From assembly GCA_002455755.1 (NCBI GenBank), contig DKLL01000148.1, positions 5,187 through 11,065 of the forward strand: a stretch of DNA of 5,879 bases, written 5' to 3'. This DNA is from Acinetobacter sp. UBA6641. GTDB taxonomy: Bacteria; Pseudomonadota; Gammaproteobacteria; Pseudomonadales; Moraxellaceae. Every line of letters begins with the position of its first letter. The stretch's first letter is position 1. Shown here piece by piece: positions 1 to 4,678 of this stretch. The translations under genes were made by a program, and so were the position numbers. Below the pieces are notes generated by a model. The model was not told the origin of the DNA, did not search any database, and saw only the letters and a program-made list of their open reading frames with translations.

Positions 1-19
1 AGTACATTGTGATTTATCC

Positions 20-34
20 GGTTGCATAGCAACC
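20..34. repeat. Short hairpin downstream of umuD
   Basis: This is a perfect 6-bp inverted repeat, GGTTGC and GCAACC, around a 3-nt loop. It begins 12 nt after the umuD stop codon on the minus strand. No T-run follows on either strand, so it is not a convincing intrinsic terminator. It might act in mRNA processing or attenuation before a downstream gene on the minus strand, but that is a guess. Confidence 0.35.
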
Positions 35-45
35 CATACAGCTGA

Positions 46-666
46 TTAGCGTAATTTCTTTAAAATGCAGGTTACTACGCCCCAGATCATCAACTGTTCT
101 TCACTACGCAAATAAATATCCGGATATTCAGGATTTTCTGCTTTTAACCAGATTTTCAGCTGTCCGTTTTTCTGTTTCTCTTTCATTAGCCGTTTGACGG
201 TAAATTCATTATTGATTAAGGCCAAAACAATATCGCCATGTTCTGCCTTCAGACTACGATCAATTAAAATCTGGTCATCAATGTCTATCCCGGCATTCTT
301 CATAGATAGGGAATTTACCCGTAATACAAAGGTACTTGCAGGGTTATGCACCAGATATTGATTTAAATCGATGACATCTTCCATGTAATCCTGAGCCGGA
401 GAGGGAAAACCGGCAGCAACAGACTCCAGCGGATAAGGAATGTCAAGTTGGGTCTGAATCTGTATAGGATGCAGTTCAATCTTCTGACTACGGTCATCTG
501 CAGTTTGGGGTTTTAACCATGACTTGATTTCCAGCACTTTAGACTCGGGCACGCGCATGACTACGGTTTTTTCCTGATACTGGGTCTTGCGACCAGCATT
601 CTTGCGTTTACCGCCGTGACCATGTTCAGGGCTTATTATCGATTTTGTTGTATTTTGTGGCTTCAT
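46..666 (-). CDS. umuD: UmuD-like self-cleaving SOS protein (UmuDAb type)
   Basis: This 206-residue protein belongs to the LexA/UmuD (S24) family. E. coli UmuD has about 139 residues; the longer form is typical of Acinetobacter, where UmuDAb acts as a LexA-like repressor of DNA-damage genes in a genus lacking LexA. Residues 16-40 are basic (GGKRKNAGRK, then VVMRVPES) and probably bind DNA or regulate. The cleavage site is Ala85-Gly86, the nucleophile Ser121 in SLSM and the general base Lys158 in FTVKRL. These lie two residues beyond the A83, S119 and K156 reported for UmuDAb, as I recall them. Oddly, the usual GD before SM is SL. The start ATG lies 11 nt from an SOS-type palindrome, with only a weak ribosome site. 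Family is clear; whether it is a repressor, a polymerase V subunit or both is not. A umuC partner would lie beyond the left edge. DdrR, usual divergent neighbour of umuDAb, is absent, so this may be a paralogue. Confidence 0.9.
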   Translation of the reverse strand: MKPQNTTKSIISPEHGHGGKRKNAGRKTQYQEKTVVMRVPESKVLEIKSWLKPQTADDRSQKIELHPIQIQTQLDIPYPLESVAAGFPSPAQDYMEDVIDLNQYLVHNPASTFVLRVNSLSMKNAGIDIDDQILIDRSLKAEHGDIVLALINNEFTVKRLMKEKQKNGQLKIWLKAENPEYPDIYLRSEEQLMIWGVVTCILKKLR

Positions 667-676
667 GGATATCTTT

Positions 677-697
677 TTGATTTTGTAACTTTTTCAA
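677..697. promoter_or_regulatory. SOS-type operator upstream of umuD
   Basis: The site has TTGA at 677-680 and TCAA at 694-697, separated by 13 bp, and its right part reads CTTTTTCAA. The published Acinetobacter RecA/UmuDAb-dependent palindrome, as I remember it, has TTGA and TCAA arms with a 13-bp interior and the same right part; this site differs from it at three positions in the left interior. A second inverted repeat, AACTT (687-691) and AAGTT (696-700), overlaps it. It ends 11 nt before the umuD start, so a bound repressor would block umuD transcription. It also lies about 97 bp upstream of the divergent Imm33-like gene. The umuD promoter boxes could not be resolved. Confidence 0.7.
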
Positions 698-732
698 GTT
701 TAGCAAAAAATACTGGAAATAAAAAGTTTAGC
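696..732. repeat. Direct repeat AAGTTTAGC x2 in the divergent intergenic region
   Basis: Two identical 9-nt copies of AAGTTTAGC occupy 696-704 and 724-732, with starts 28 bp apart. The first copy overlaps the right arm of the SOS-type operator; the second lies between it and the Imm33-like gene. They could be half-sites for a regulator on the Imm33 side or remnants of a small duplication. The sequence alone does not decide. Confidence 0.45.
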
Positions 733-793
733 TATGAGAAATCGTTCTAAGTTAAACTATAGCTATTCGGTTTTTATATACCAGAGAAGCGCA

Positions 794-1159
794 ATGCCAA
801 AAAACTCCCAACAACTTTCGCCCTTAGAAGAACTGATTGCAGAACAAAAGTTGTTATGTGAAGAATTTGATTCTGCTTATATTCAAGTGAGCGGTGATGA
901 TATCGTAGCTATTGCGGTTCAAACGTTAAATAAAGAACCCATTGTCGGAATTCGTAAAAAGCCTGAAACAGATGAAAATATTGGCTGGTTTATTTACGGT
1001 GGTGAACTGGAAGCAGGAGAAGACTTTTTCCAGACCATGACCGTTCGAGAGTTGCAGGATGTTTTGCCTGAAGCACTACCATACCTGGCTTTGGCTGAAG
1101 GTTTCCGTTTTATGATTGATCGTGAAGACTATGAAGATGTGTGGAAGGAAGATCAATGA
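794..1159 (+). CDS. Imm33/DUF2185-like immunity protein
   Basis: The protein has 121 residues when started at ATG 794, which follows an AGAGAAG ribosome-binding sequence (783-789). An in-frame ATG at 734 would add 20 residues but has no clear ribosome site, and the added residues look non-native. There is no signal peptide or membrane segment and the protein is acidic, so it should be cytoplasmic. From about residue 49 it shows the pattern of DUF2185/Imm33: VGIRKKP, the GW pair at 64-65 followed by GG, an LP..LPYLAL stretch near 91-100, then GFRFMIDRE and a W near the C-terminus. Imm33 proteins are predicted to neutralise polymorphic or type VI secretion toxins in the cytoplasm. No cognate toxin is visible, so this could be an orphan immunity gene. 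It is divergent from umuD and has its own terminator. The family call rests on motif memory and is moderately sure. Confidence 0.65.
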   Translation: MPKNSQQLSPLEELIAEQKLLCEEFDSAYIQVSGDDIVAIAVQTLNKEPIVGIRKKPETDENIGWFIYGGELEAGEDFFQTMTVRELQDVLPEALPYLALAEGFRFMIDREDYEDVWKEDQ

Positions 1160-1164
1160 TGCAT

Positions 1165-1189
1165 AAGCCACTCCCTTAGTGGCTTTAAT
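1165..1189 (+). terminator. Rho-independent terminator after the Imm33-like gene
   Basis: AAGCCACT (1165-1172) pairs perfectly with AGTGGCTT (1178-1185) around a 5-nt loop. The second arm runs into a short, weak tail (TTTAAT). It starts 5 nt after the stop codon, which supports a monocistronic Imm33-like transcript separate from the toxin-antitoxin operon downstream. Confidence 0.7.
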
Positions 1190-1232
1190 CAGATGCACTG
1201 CAAAGCGTTACATTTCTATGTTGGTGCATTTA

Positions 1233-1260
1233 TAGACAATTATTTCGACTATGTTAATAT
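1233..1260 (+). promoter_or_regulatory. Toxin-antitoxin operon promoter (extended -10)
   Basis: The -35 box is TAGACA at 1233-1238, matching 5 of 6 consensus bases. After a 16-bp spacer comes TAATAT at 1255-1260, matching 4 of 6. A TG at 1252-1253, one base upstream of that box, makes it an extended -10. The start of transcription should fall near 1267, giving a leader of about 31 nt to the ATG at 1298. Confidence 0.65.
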
Positions 1261-1263
1261 AGT
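1248..1263. promoter_or_regulatory. Operator palindrome over the -10 box of the TA operon
   Basis: ACTAT (1248-1252) and ATAGT (1259-1263) flank a centre containing the self-complementary TTAA, giving a 16-bp palindrome with one mismatched pair. It covers the whole -10 box, the usual site for autorepression by an antitoxin or toxin-antitoxin complex. The palindrome is read directly; the binding partner is inferred. Confidence 0.6.
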
Positions 1264-1297
1264 AGGCAAATGCACCTTGTGTAACGGGAGTTGTTCC

Positions 1298-1555
1298 ATG
1301 ACAGCTTATACCATCATGAAAGCAGGCGAATATGAGGATGACATGATTCCTAAACTTGCCATCCATGCTTTCCGTCATGCCTTTAACAAAGCATGTGCGG
1401 TAGCAACGGTCGTGTATGCAAAAGAACAGCAACTGTTACAACATGAAGTGAATGGACAAGAAACCGTGATTGCGGACTTGCATCAAGCATATATCAGTGT
1501 TGATCATCTTCCTAAAGTTTTAAAACGCAAAAGAAAACAAGAGGCAGCTGTATAA
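1298..1555 (+). CDS. Putative antitoxin preceding a zeta-type toxin
   Basis: This 85-residue protein starts at ATG 1298, seven bases after GGGAG (1286-1290). The frame is open back to 1193, but the promoter lies inside that extension, so the later start is chosen. I do not recognise a named family. The layout resembles the small proteins often found before zeta-type kinases: a helix rich in alanine (about residues 18-36, AIHAFRHAFNKACAVA), a short strand-turn-strand (VVYAKEQQLLQHEVNG) and a basic C-terminal tail (KVLKRKRK). It ends 4 nt before the toxin, so the two should be co-translated, as in type II toxin-antitoxin pairs. Its role would be to bind and inhibit the kinase in the cytoplasm and perhaps repress the operon through the palindrome over the -10 box. 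No obvious helix-turn-helix or ribbon-helix-helix is seen, so DNA binding is uncertain. The function is inferred from position. Confidence 0.65.
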   Translation: MTAYTIMKAGEYEDDMIPKLAIHAFRHAFNKACAVATVVYAKEQQLLQHEVNGQETVIADLHQAYISVDHLPKVLKRKRKQEAAV

Positions 1556-1559
1556 CTGA

Positions 1560-2312
1560 ATGCCTCAACCAAGAATAAGGATGTTTGCCGGTCCTAATGG
1601 GTCTGGAAAGAGTACCGTCAAAGAATATTTATTGCCCCATCATATTGGGGCTTATTTAAATGCCGATGAACTGGAACAGAATCTTCGCTTGAGTCAGCGA
1701 CTGGATTTAGTGAGCTATCATCCTGCATTAAAAGCCCAAGCTTTAATTGCTTTCCTTAAACAGAAAAAACGTCCTCAATCCGGGCAGCTTATTGCCTTAC
1801 TACAACACGAACCCATAGTATTGGATGACTGGAATATCCAGTTTCAAGCATCAGAAATAGATTCTTATCTTTGTGCACGCATTATTGACTATATCCGGCT
1901 GGAGTTTTTGCGCTTAAAAATCAGTTTTACCTTTGAAACGGTAATGTCACATATCTCTAAGGTTGAATTTCTACAACACGCGCAGCAACAGGGTTTTAAA
2001 ACCTATTTGTATTATGTTTCCACGGTTGACCCAAGAATTAATATTGCCCGGGTTAAATATCGAGTAAGTGTAGGTGGACATACGGTTCCCGAACAAAAGA
2101 TTGTGGAACGTTATTACCGCAGTATGGATTTACTTATGCAGGCGATTGATGCCAGTGATCGTACCTATTTGTTTGATAACTCGTCTAACGGTGAAAAAGC
2201 GGCTTTTATTGCCGAAATAGATGCAGCCGAAACATTAAAAATGAATCCGGAAGTGCAACAGTTACCGTGGTGGTTTGCAGAAAAAGTACTCAAAGAATTT
2301 GTAGAAGAATAA
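1560..2312 (+). CDS. Zeta-type toxin (P-loop kinase)
   Basis: This 250-residue cytoplasmic protein has all the zeta/PezT marks: Walker A AGPNGSGKST (residues 10-19), NADEL with Asp36, a catalytic-type FETVMS with Glu126, and the lid and ATP-contact motif around 164-188 (R164, R168, GGH 172-174, VP, RYYRS), then FDNS at 205-208. Characterised zeta toxins phosphorylate UDP-N-acetylamino sugars and so block peptidoglycan synthesis; the substrate here is unknown. About 90 residues separate Asp36 from Glu126, against roughly 45 in short zeta kinases. The extra stretch (about 44-115) is mainly helical with a VLDDWNIQ segment, probably a subfamily trait. The start follows the antitoxin stop by 4 nt; the nearest ribosome site (AAGAGG) is rather far upstream, so translation is probably coupled. 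ATG 1581 is a poorer start because it sits against the P-loop. The gene is intact. A non-toxic small-molecule kinase is the main alternative. Confidence 0.85.
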   Translation: MPQPRIRMFAGPNGSGKSTVKEYLLPHHIGAYLNADELEQNLRLSQRLDLVSYHPALKAQALIAFLKQKKRPQSGQLIALLQHEPIVLDDWNIQFQASEIDSYLCARIIDYIRLEFLRLKISFTFETVMSHISKVEFLQHAQQQGFKTYLYYVSTVDPRINIARVKYRVSVGGHTVPEQKIVERYYRSMDLLMQAIDASDRTYLFDNSSNGEKAAFIAEIDAAETLKMNPEVQQLPWWFAEKVLKEFVEE

Positions 2313-2637
2313 ACAATATATCCGGCTCATGGAGTTAGCACGGATCGCAAAAATATCTCTCTAAAAACATCTTTACTCTTTATCAATACGCAGCTTTAAA
2401 AGAGCAATAAAGAACAATCATCAATATGCAGAAATAGGATGAAAAGATAGAGTGGGTCAGTAATCATCAATCTTGTCGAGGAAATAAATACACAATTACA
2501 TCTATATTCTTAGTATTCGCAGACAGAAAAATATCTATATTTCAAAACCCTCCTTAGCGAACAACAAATTAAACAAGATTTACACCTGCCTTTGTTTTGC
2601 TTTACATATCTGCGGAGTATAGTGGTTTATCGGATAA

Positions 2638-2662
2638 AAATTGCTTTTATGTGGGGCAATTT
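2638..2662. repeat. Inverted repeat AAATTGC / GCAATTT
   Basis: A perfect 7-bp stem encloses an 11-nt loop (2645-2655). It is followed by an AT-rich tail (ATTTATTC) and lies about 20 bp upstream of the putative -35 box of the sulfur operon. It could be a weak terminator for read-through from the toxin gene or a regulator site. The AT-rich stem makes a strong claim unsafe. Confidence 0.35.
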
Positions 2663-2679
2663 ATTTATTCACTATTGGG

Positions 2680-2709
2680 TTCGCATTATTAATTATTTTA
2701 TTATATAAT
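2680..2709 (+). promoter_or_regulatory. Promoter of the sulfur-detoxification operon
   Basis: A perfect TATAAT -10 box lies at 2704-2709. An 18-bp spacer separates it from a 4-of-6 -35 match, TTCGCA, at 2680-2685. Transcription would begin near 2716, giving a leader of about 28 nt before the ATG at 2744. A consensus -10 with a weak -35 fits a promoter held down by a repressor. Confidence 0.6.
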
Positions 2710-2724
2710 ATATAAAAGTATATT
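2701..2724. promoter_or_regulatory. AT-rich palindromes over the -10 box (BigR-type operator candidate)
   Basis: Two overlapping inverted repeats are present: TTATAT/ATATAA (2701-2706 and 2710-2715, 3-nt centre) and AATATA/TATATT (2708-2713 and 2719-2724, 6-nt centre). They cover the -10 box and probable start point. The ArsR-family persulfide sensor BigR is known to bind an AT-rich palindrome overlapping the -10 region of just this type of operon. The symmetry is seen directly; the identity of the repressor is inferred, and AT-rich DNA yields such repeats by chance fairly often. Confidence 0.5.
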
Positions 2725-2743
2725 GTTTTTGGAGCATTCTCTC

Positions 2744-3160
2744 ATGCATGATTTCCTGCTCGCATTTCTAGGTGGGATTCTGCTCGGCCTTTCGGTAGTG
2801 GGATATTTATACCTGAATGGCCGTATTGCAGGAGTGAGCGGTTTAATTGCACAAGTGATGAATCCGCAAACCGTATTTAAAACCCCAGCATTATGGTTTT
2901 TAGCCGGGTTATTTATAGTGCCATTTTTCTATAGCATGTTGCATACACCAGATATTGAAATAAAAGCCAGTCCTCTCATGATGATTATTGCCGGTTTGCT
3001 GGTTGGTTTCGGTACCCGTATGGGTGCAGGATGTACCAGTGGCCATGGCATTTGTGGTATCAGCCGATTGTCTAAACGTTCAATGATGGCAACTCTGGCA
3101 TTCATGTTTGCTGGATTTGTGACGGTATATGTTATTCGCCATATCACAGGAGCATTCTGA
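2744..3160 (+). CDS. pmpA: YeeE/YedE-family membrane protein, first half (PmpA type)
   Basis: This 138-residue inner-membrane protein starts at ATG 2744, nine bases after GGAG (2731-2734). An upstream in-frame TTG at 2723 lies within the promoter palindrome and is rejected. Four hydrophobic segments are visible, at about residues 4-21, 49-66, 77-94 and 112-131. Family marks are GRIAGVSGL (27-34), then [15 protein letters not shown] with Cys97 and Cys104, and the following RLSKRS. Full-length YeeE transports thiosulfate using conserved cysteines; the two half-size proteins of the BigR operon together correspond to one such transporter and are thought to move reduced sulfur species. The substrate here is not proven. 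It is first in a three-gene operon and pairs with the next gene, which starts one base after its stop. Confidence 0.85.
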   Translation: MHDFLLAFLGGILLGLSVVGYLYLNGRIAGVSGLIAQVMNPQTVFKTPALWFLAGLFIVPFFYSMLHTPDIEIKASPLMMIIAGLLVGFGTRMGAGCTSGHGICGISRLSKRSMMATLAFMFAGFVTVYVIRHITGAF

Positions 3161-3161
3161 T

Positions 3162-3584
3162 ATGAAAAACATCTGGGCGTTTATCTTTGGTGGATTATTT
3201 TCAGTCGGACTGATGTTATCTGGCATGTCTAATCCTAAAAAAGTATTGGATTTTCTAGACTTGTTTGGTCAGTGGGATGCAAGTCTCGCCTTTGTTATGC
3301 TGGGTGCCATCGCTGTGGCATTTATTCCATTTCAAAAAGCGGTTCATCAACCAGCTCCTAAAACAGTGTATGGAGAGGCCATTGATTTACCTAAAAACAA
3401 TAAGATAGATTCTAAGTTATTGGGCGGTGGCTTGATTTTTGGCATCGGGTGGGGAATTGCCGGAATTTGTCCAGCACCCAGTCTGACTTTAATCGGTTTG
3501 GGGCACTATCAAGCACTTTATTTTATCGTCGCTATGTTTGCAGGTATGCTTATTCAGCGCCAATTGATGGAAAAACAGCTATGA
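3162..3584 (+). CDS. pmpB: YeeE/YedE-family membrane protein, second half (DUF6691, PmpB type)
   Basis: This 140-residue inner-membrane protein starts at ATG 3162, nine bases after AGGAG (3148-3152). An earlier in-frame ATG at 3129 overlaps pmpA and lacks a ribosome site. The hydrophobic segments are around residues 4-21, 42-57, 86-104 and 116-132. The motifs are [14 protein letters not shown] (20-33) and [13 protein letters not shown] (94-106), the second holding Cys103, the likely sulfur-handling residue. A hydrophilic loop at about 58-85 separates the two halves. It is the expected partner of the upstream protein for one transporter-like unit. Its last codons overlap the next gene by 4 nt (ATGA), a sign of tight translational coupling. 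The first ten bases of its ribosome-site region are identical to those of pmpA. Confidence 0.85.
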   Translation: MKNIWAFIFGGLFSVGLMLSGMSNPKKVLDFLDLFGQWDASLAFVMLGAIAVAFIPFQKAVHQPAPKTVYGEAIDLPKNNKIDSKLLGGGLIFGIGWGIAGICPAPSLTLIGLGHYQALYFIVAMFAGMLIQRQLMEKQL

Positions 3585-4453
3585 CACAACATCCGCAAGT
3601 TCAGCATTTTTTTGATCAGCAGACCAATACTTTTAGTTATGTGGTCAGCGACCCTGTCAGTTCACGCTGTGCCATCATTGATAGTGTACTGGATTACGAC
3701 GCGCCGTCAGCAACAACCCGAACCACACAGGCTGATTTAATCATAGATTATGTACATGAAAATAGCCTAAGCGTAGAATGGATTTTAGAAACCCATGTTC
3801 ATGCAGATCATCTCACTGCATCGCAATATTTAAAAGCACAATTGGGCGGTCAAATTGCGATGAGCAAAAAAATTGCCATTGTGCAGCAAACCTTTAGTGC
3901 TATTTATCATCTGGATATCAAGCACTTTAACGCCAGTCAAGCTTTTGATCATCTGTTTGAAGATGGAGAAATATTTAAAATAGGGGAGCTGGAAGCTTAT
4001 AACATTCCCACGCCTGGCCATACACCCGCCTGTCTAAGCTATGTCATTGGTGATGCCGTATTTGTAGGTGATACCTTGTTTATGCCGGATTATGGCACGG
4101 CACGCTGTGATTTTCCTAAGGGTAGTGCTGCCGATTTATTTGATTCAGTTAAAAAGCTCTATCAACTAGATGAAAATACCCGGGTCTTCCTGTGTCATGA
4201 TTACTTACCCGAAGACCGTCAGGAATATCACTGTGAAAGCAGTATTGCCGAGCAAAAACATAAAAACATTCATTTGAATGAAAATACCACTAAAACAGAT
4301 TTTGTTGAGATGCGTAGTCGCCGTGATGCGACCTTATCTATGCCTAAACTGATTTTACCTGCCATTCAGGTGAATATGGATGGGGGAAGATTTCCTGAAC
4401 CTGAAGCTAACGGCATCCGCTATTTAAAATTACCGCTGAATTATTTTAAATAA
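3581..4453 (+). CDS. blh: ETHE1-like persulfide dioxygenase (Blh type)
   Basis: This 290-residue cytoplasmic protein is of the metallo-beta-lactamase fold. ATG 3581 overlaps the pmpB stop by 4 nt; the frame is open upstream to 3449 but that part is the shadow of pmpB. The metal motif is THVHADHLTAS with His72, His74, Asp76 and His77; further ligand-type residues are His147 (TPGHTPA), Asp164 (FVGDTLF) and His206 (CHDY). In ETHE1-type enzymes the single iron is held by the equivalents of His72, His147 and Asp164, and the enzyme oxidises glutathione persulfide to sulfite with O2. Length and the TARCDFPKGSA stretch fit the Blh branch linked to BigR. There is no rhodanese domain. Together with the two membrane proteins it forms a sulfide/persulfide detoxification operon. 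A glyoxalase II role is less likely given the operon. Confidence 0.88.
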   Translation: MTQHPQVQHFFDQQTNTFSYVVSDPVSSRCAIIDSVLDYDAPSATTRTTQADLIIDYVHENSLSVEWILETHVHADHLTASQYLKAQLGGQIAMSKKIAIVQQTFSAIYHLDIKHFNASQAFDHLFEDGEIFKIGELEAYNIPTPGHTPACLSYVIGDAVFVGDTLFMPDYGTARCDFPKGSAADLFDSVKKLYQLDENTRVFLCHDYLPEDRQEYHCESSIAEQKHKNIHLNENTTKTDFVEMRSRRDATLSMPKLILPAIQVNMDGGRFPEPEANGIRYLKLPLNYFK

Positions 4454-4472
4454 TCCAATTTAGAGTAGAAGA

Positions 4473-4505
4473 CAGGCTCAAAATAGGACATTGAGCCTGA
4501 TTTTT
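4473..4505 (+). terminator. Rho-independent terminator of the sulfur operon
   Basis: CAGGCTCAA (4473-4481) pairs perfectly with TTGAGCCTG (4491-4499) around a 9-nt loop. The second arm is followed by ATTTTT. It lies 20 nt after the blh stop codon and separates this operon from the hydrolase gene. Confidence 0.88.
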
Positions 4506-4678
4506 CCATCTTAAAACTCTATTTTATAGTCTTTCCAGCATCTTCCCAAAAAAGGAAATTCACCAGTTTTTATCTACACAAATAGCCTAAGCAAAAAAAT
4601 ATTTTAAAAAATTAGCAATTGATTAAATTAGTAATTTACTCAAAAATAATTTCATCTAAAAAGTAATGAAAGACGTCC

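Larger units (their letters stand above)
1207..1285. repeat. Nested inverted repeats bracketing the TA promoter
   Basis: A perfect 9-bp pair, GGTGCATTT (1223-1231) and AAATGCACC (1268-1276), encloses the promoter. Outside it lies a perfect 6-bp pair, GTTACA (1207-1212) and TGTAAC (1280-1285). With the palindrome at 1248-1263 this makes three roughly concentric symmetric elements within 79 bp. They could be flanking operator half-sites, a DNA loop or a cruciform. The right 9-bp arm lies in the leader RNA, but its partner should not be transcribed from this promoter, so an RNA hairpin is less likely. Confidence 0.6.
2313..2743. other. 431-bp AT-rich region without a recognisable gene
   Basis: No reading frame with a credible start and ribosome site was found on either strand; the open stretches are under about 40 codons. 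Visible structure: a weak ATCCG/CGGAT pair (2320-2324 and 2341-2345) with no T-run, so there is no clear terminator for the toxin gene; a 7-bp inverted repeat (2638-2644 and 2656-2662); and the sulfur-operon promoter and palindromes at the right end. Such a long gap could be decayed DNA at a junction between two acquired modules, or could hide a small RNA. Neither is shown. Confidence 0.5.

Noticed and set aside
734..793. N-terminal extension of the Imm33-like protein from ATG 734
   Set aside because: No ribosome site precedes it, and the 20 added residues lie in the regulatory region; ATG 794 has AGAGAAG upstream.
1212..1258. XerC/XerD (pdif) recombination site, as found around toxin-antitoxin modules on Acinetobacter plasmids
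   Set aside because: ATTTC and TATGTTAAT fragments occur, but not as two 11-bp arms with a 6-bp spacer. TTCGCATTA near 2681 also lacks a matching second arm.
1193..1297. N-terminal extension of the antitoxin candidate with several cysteines
   Set aside because: The promoter and its palindromes lie inside this stretch, and ATG 1298 has a good GGGAG site.
2320..2345. ATCCG/CGGAT pair after the toxin gene as a terminator
   Set aside because: A 5-bp stem with a 16-nt loop and no T-run.
2399..2470. Short minus-strand frame of about 23 codons in the gene-free region
   Set aside because: No ribosome site, no recognisable motif, and such frames are expected by chance.
3449..3580. N-terminal extension of the persulfide dioxygenase
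   Set aside because: It is the out-of-frame reading of pmpB; the ATGA overlap at 3581 is the natural start.
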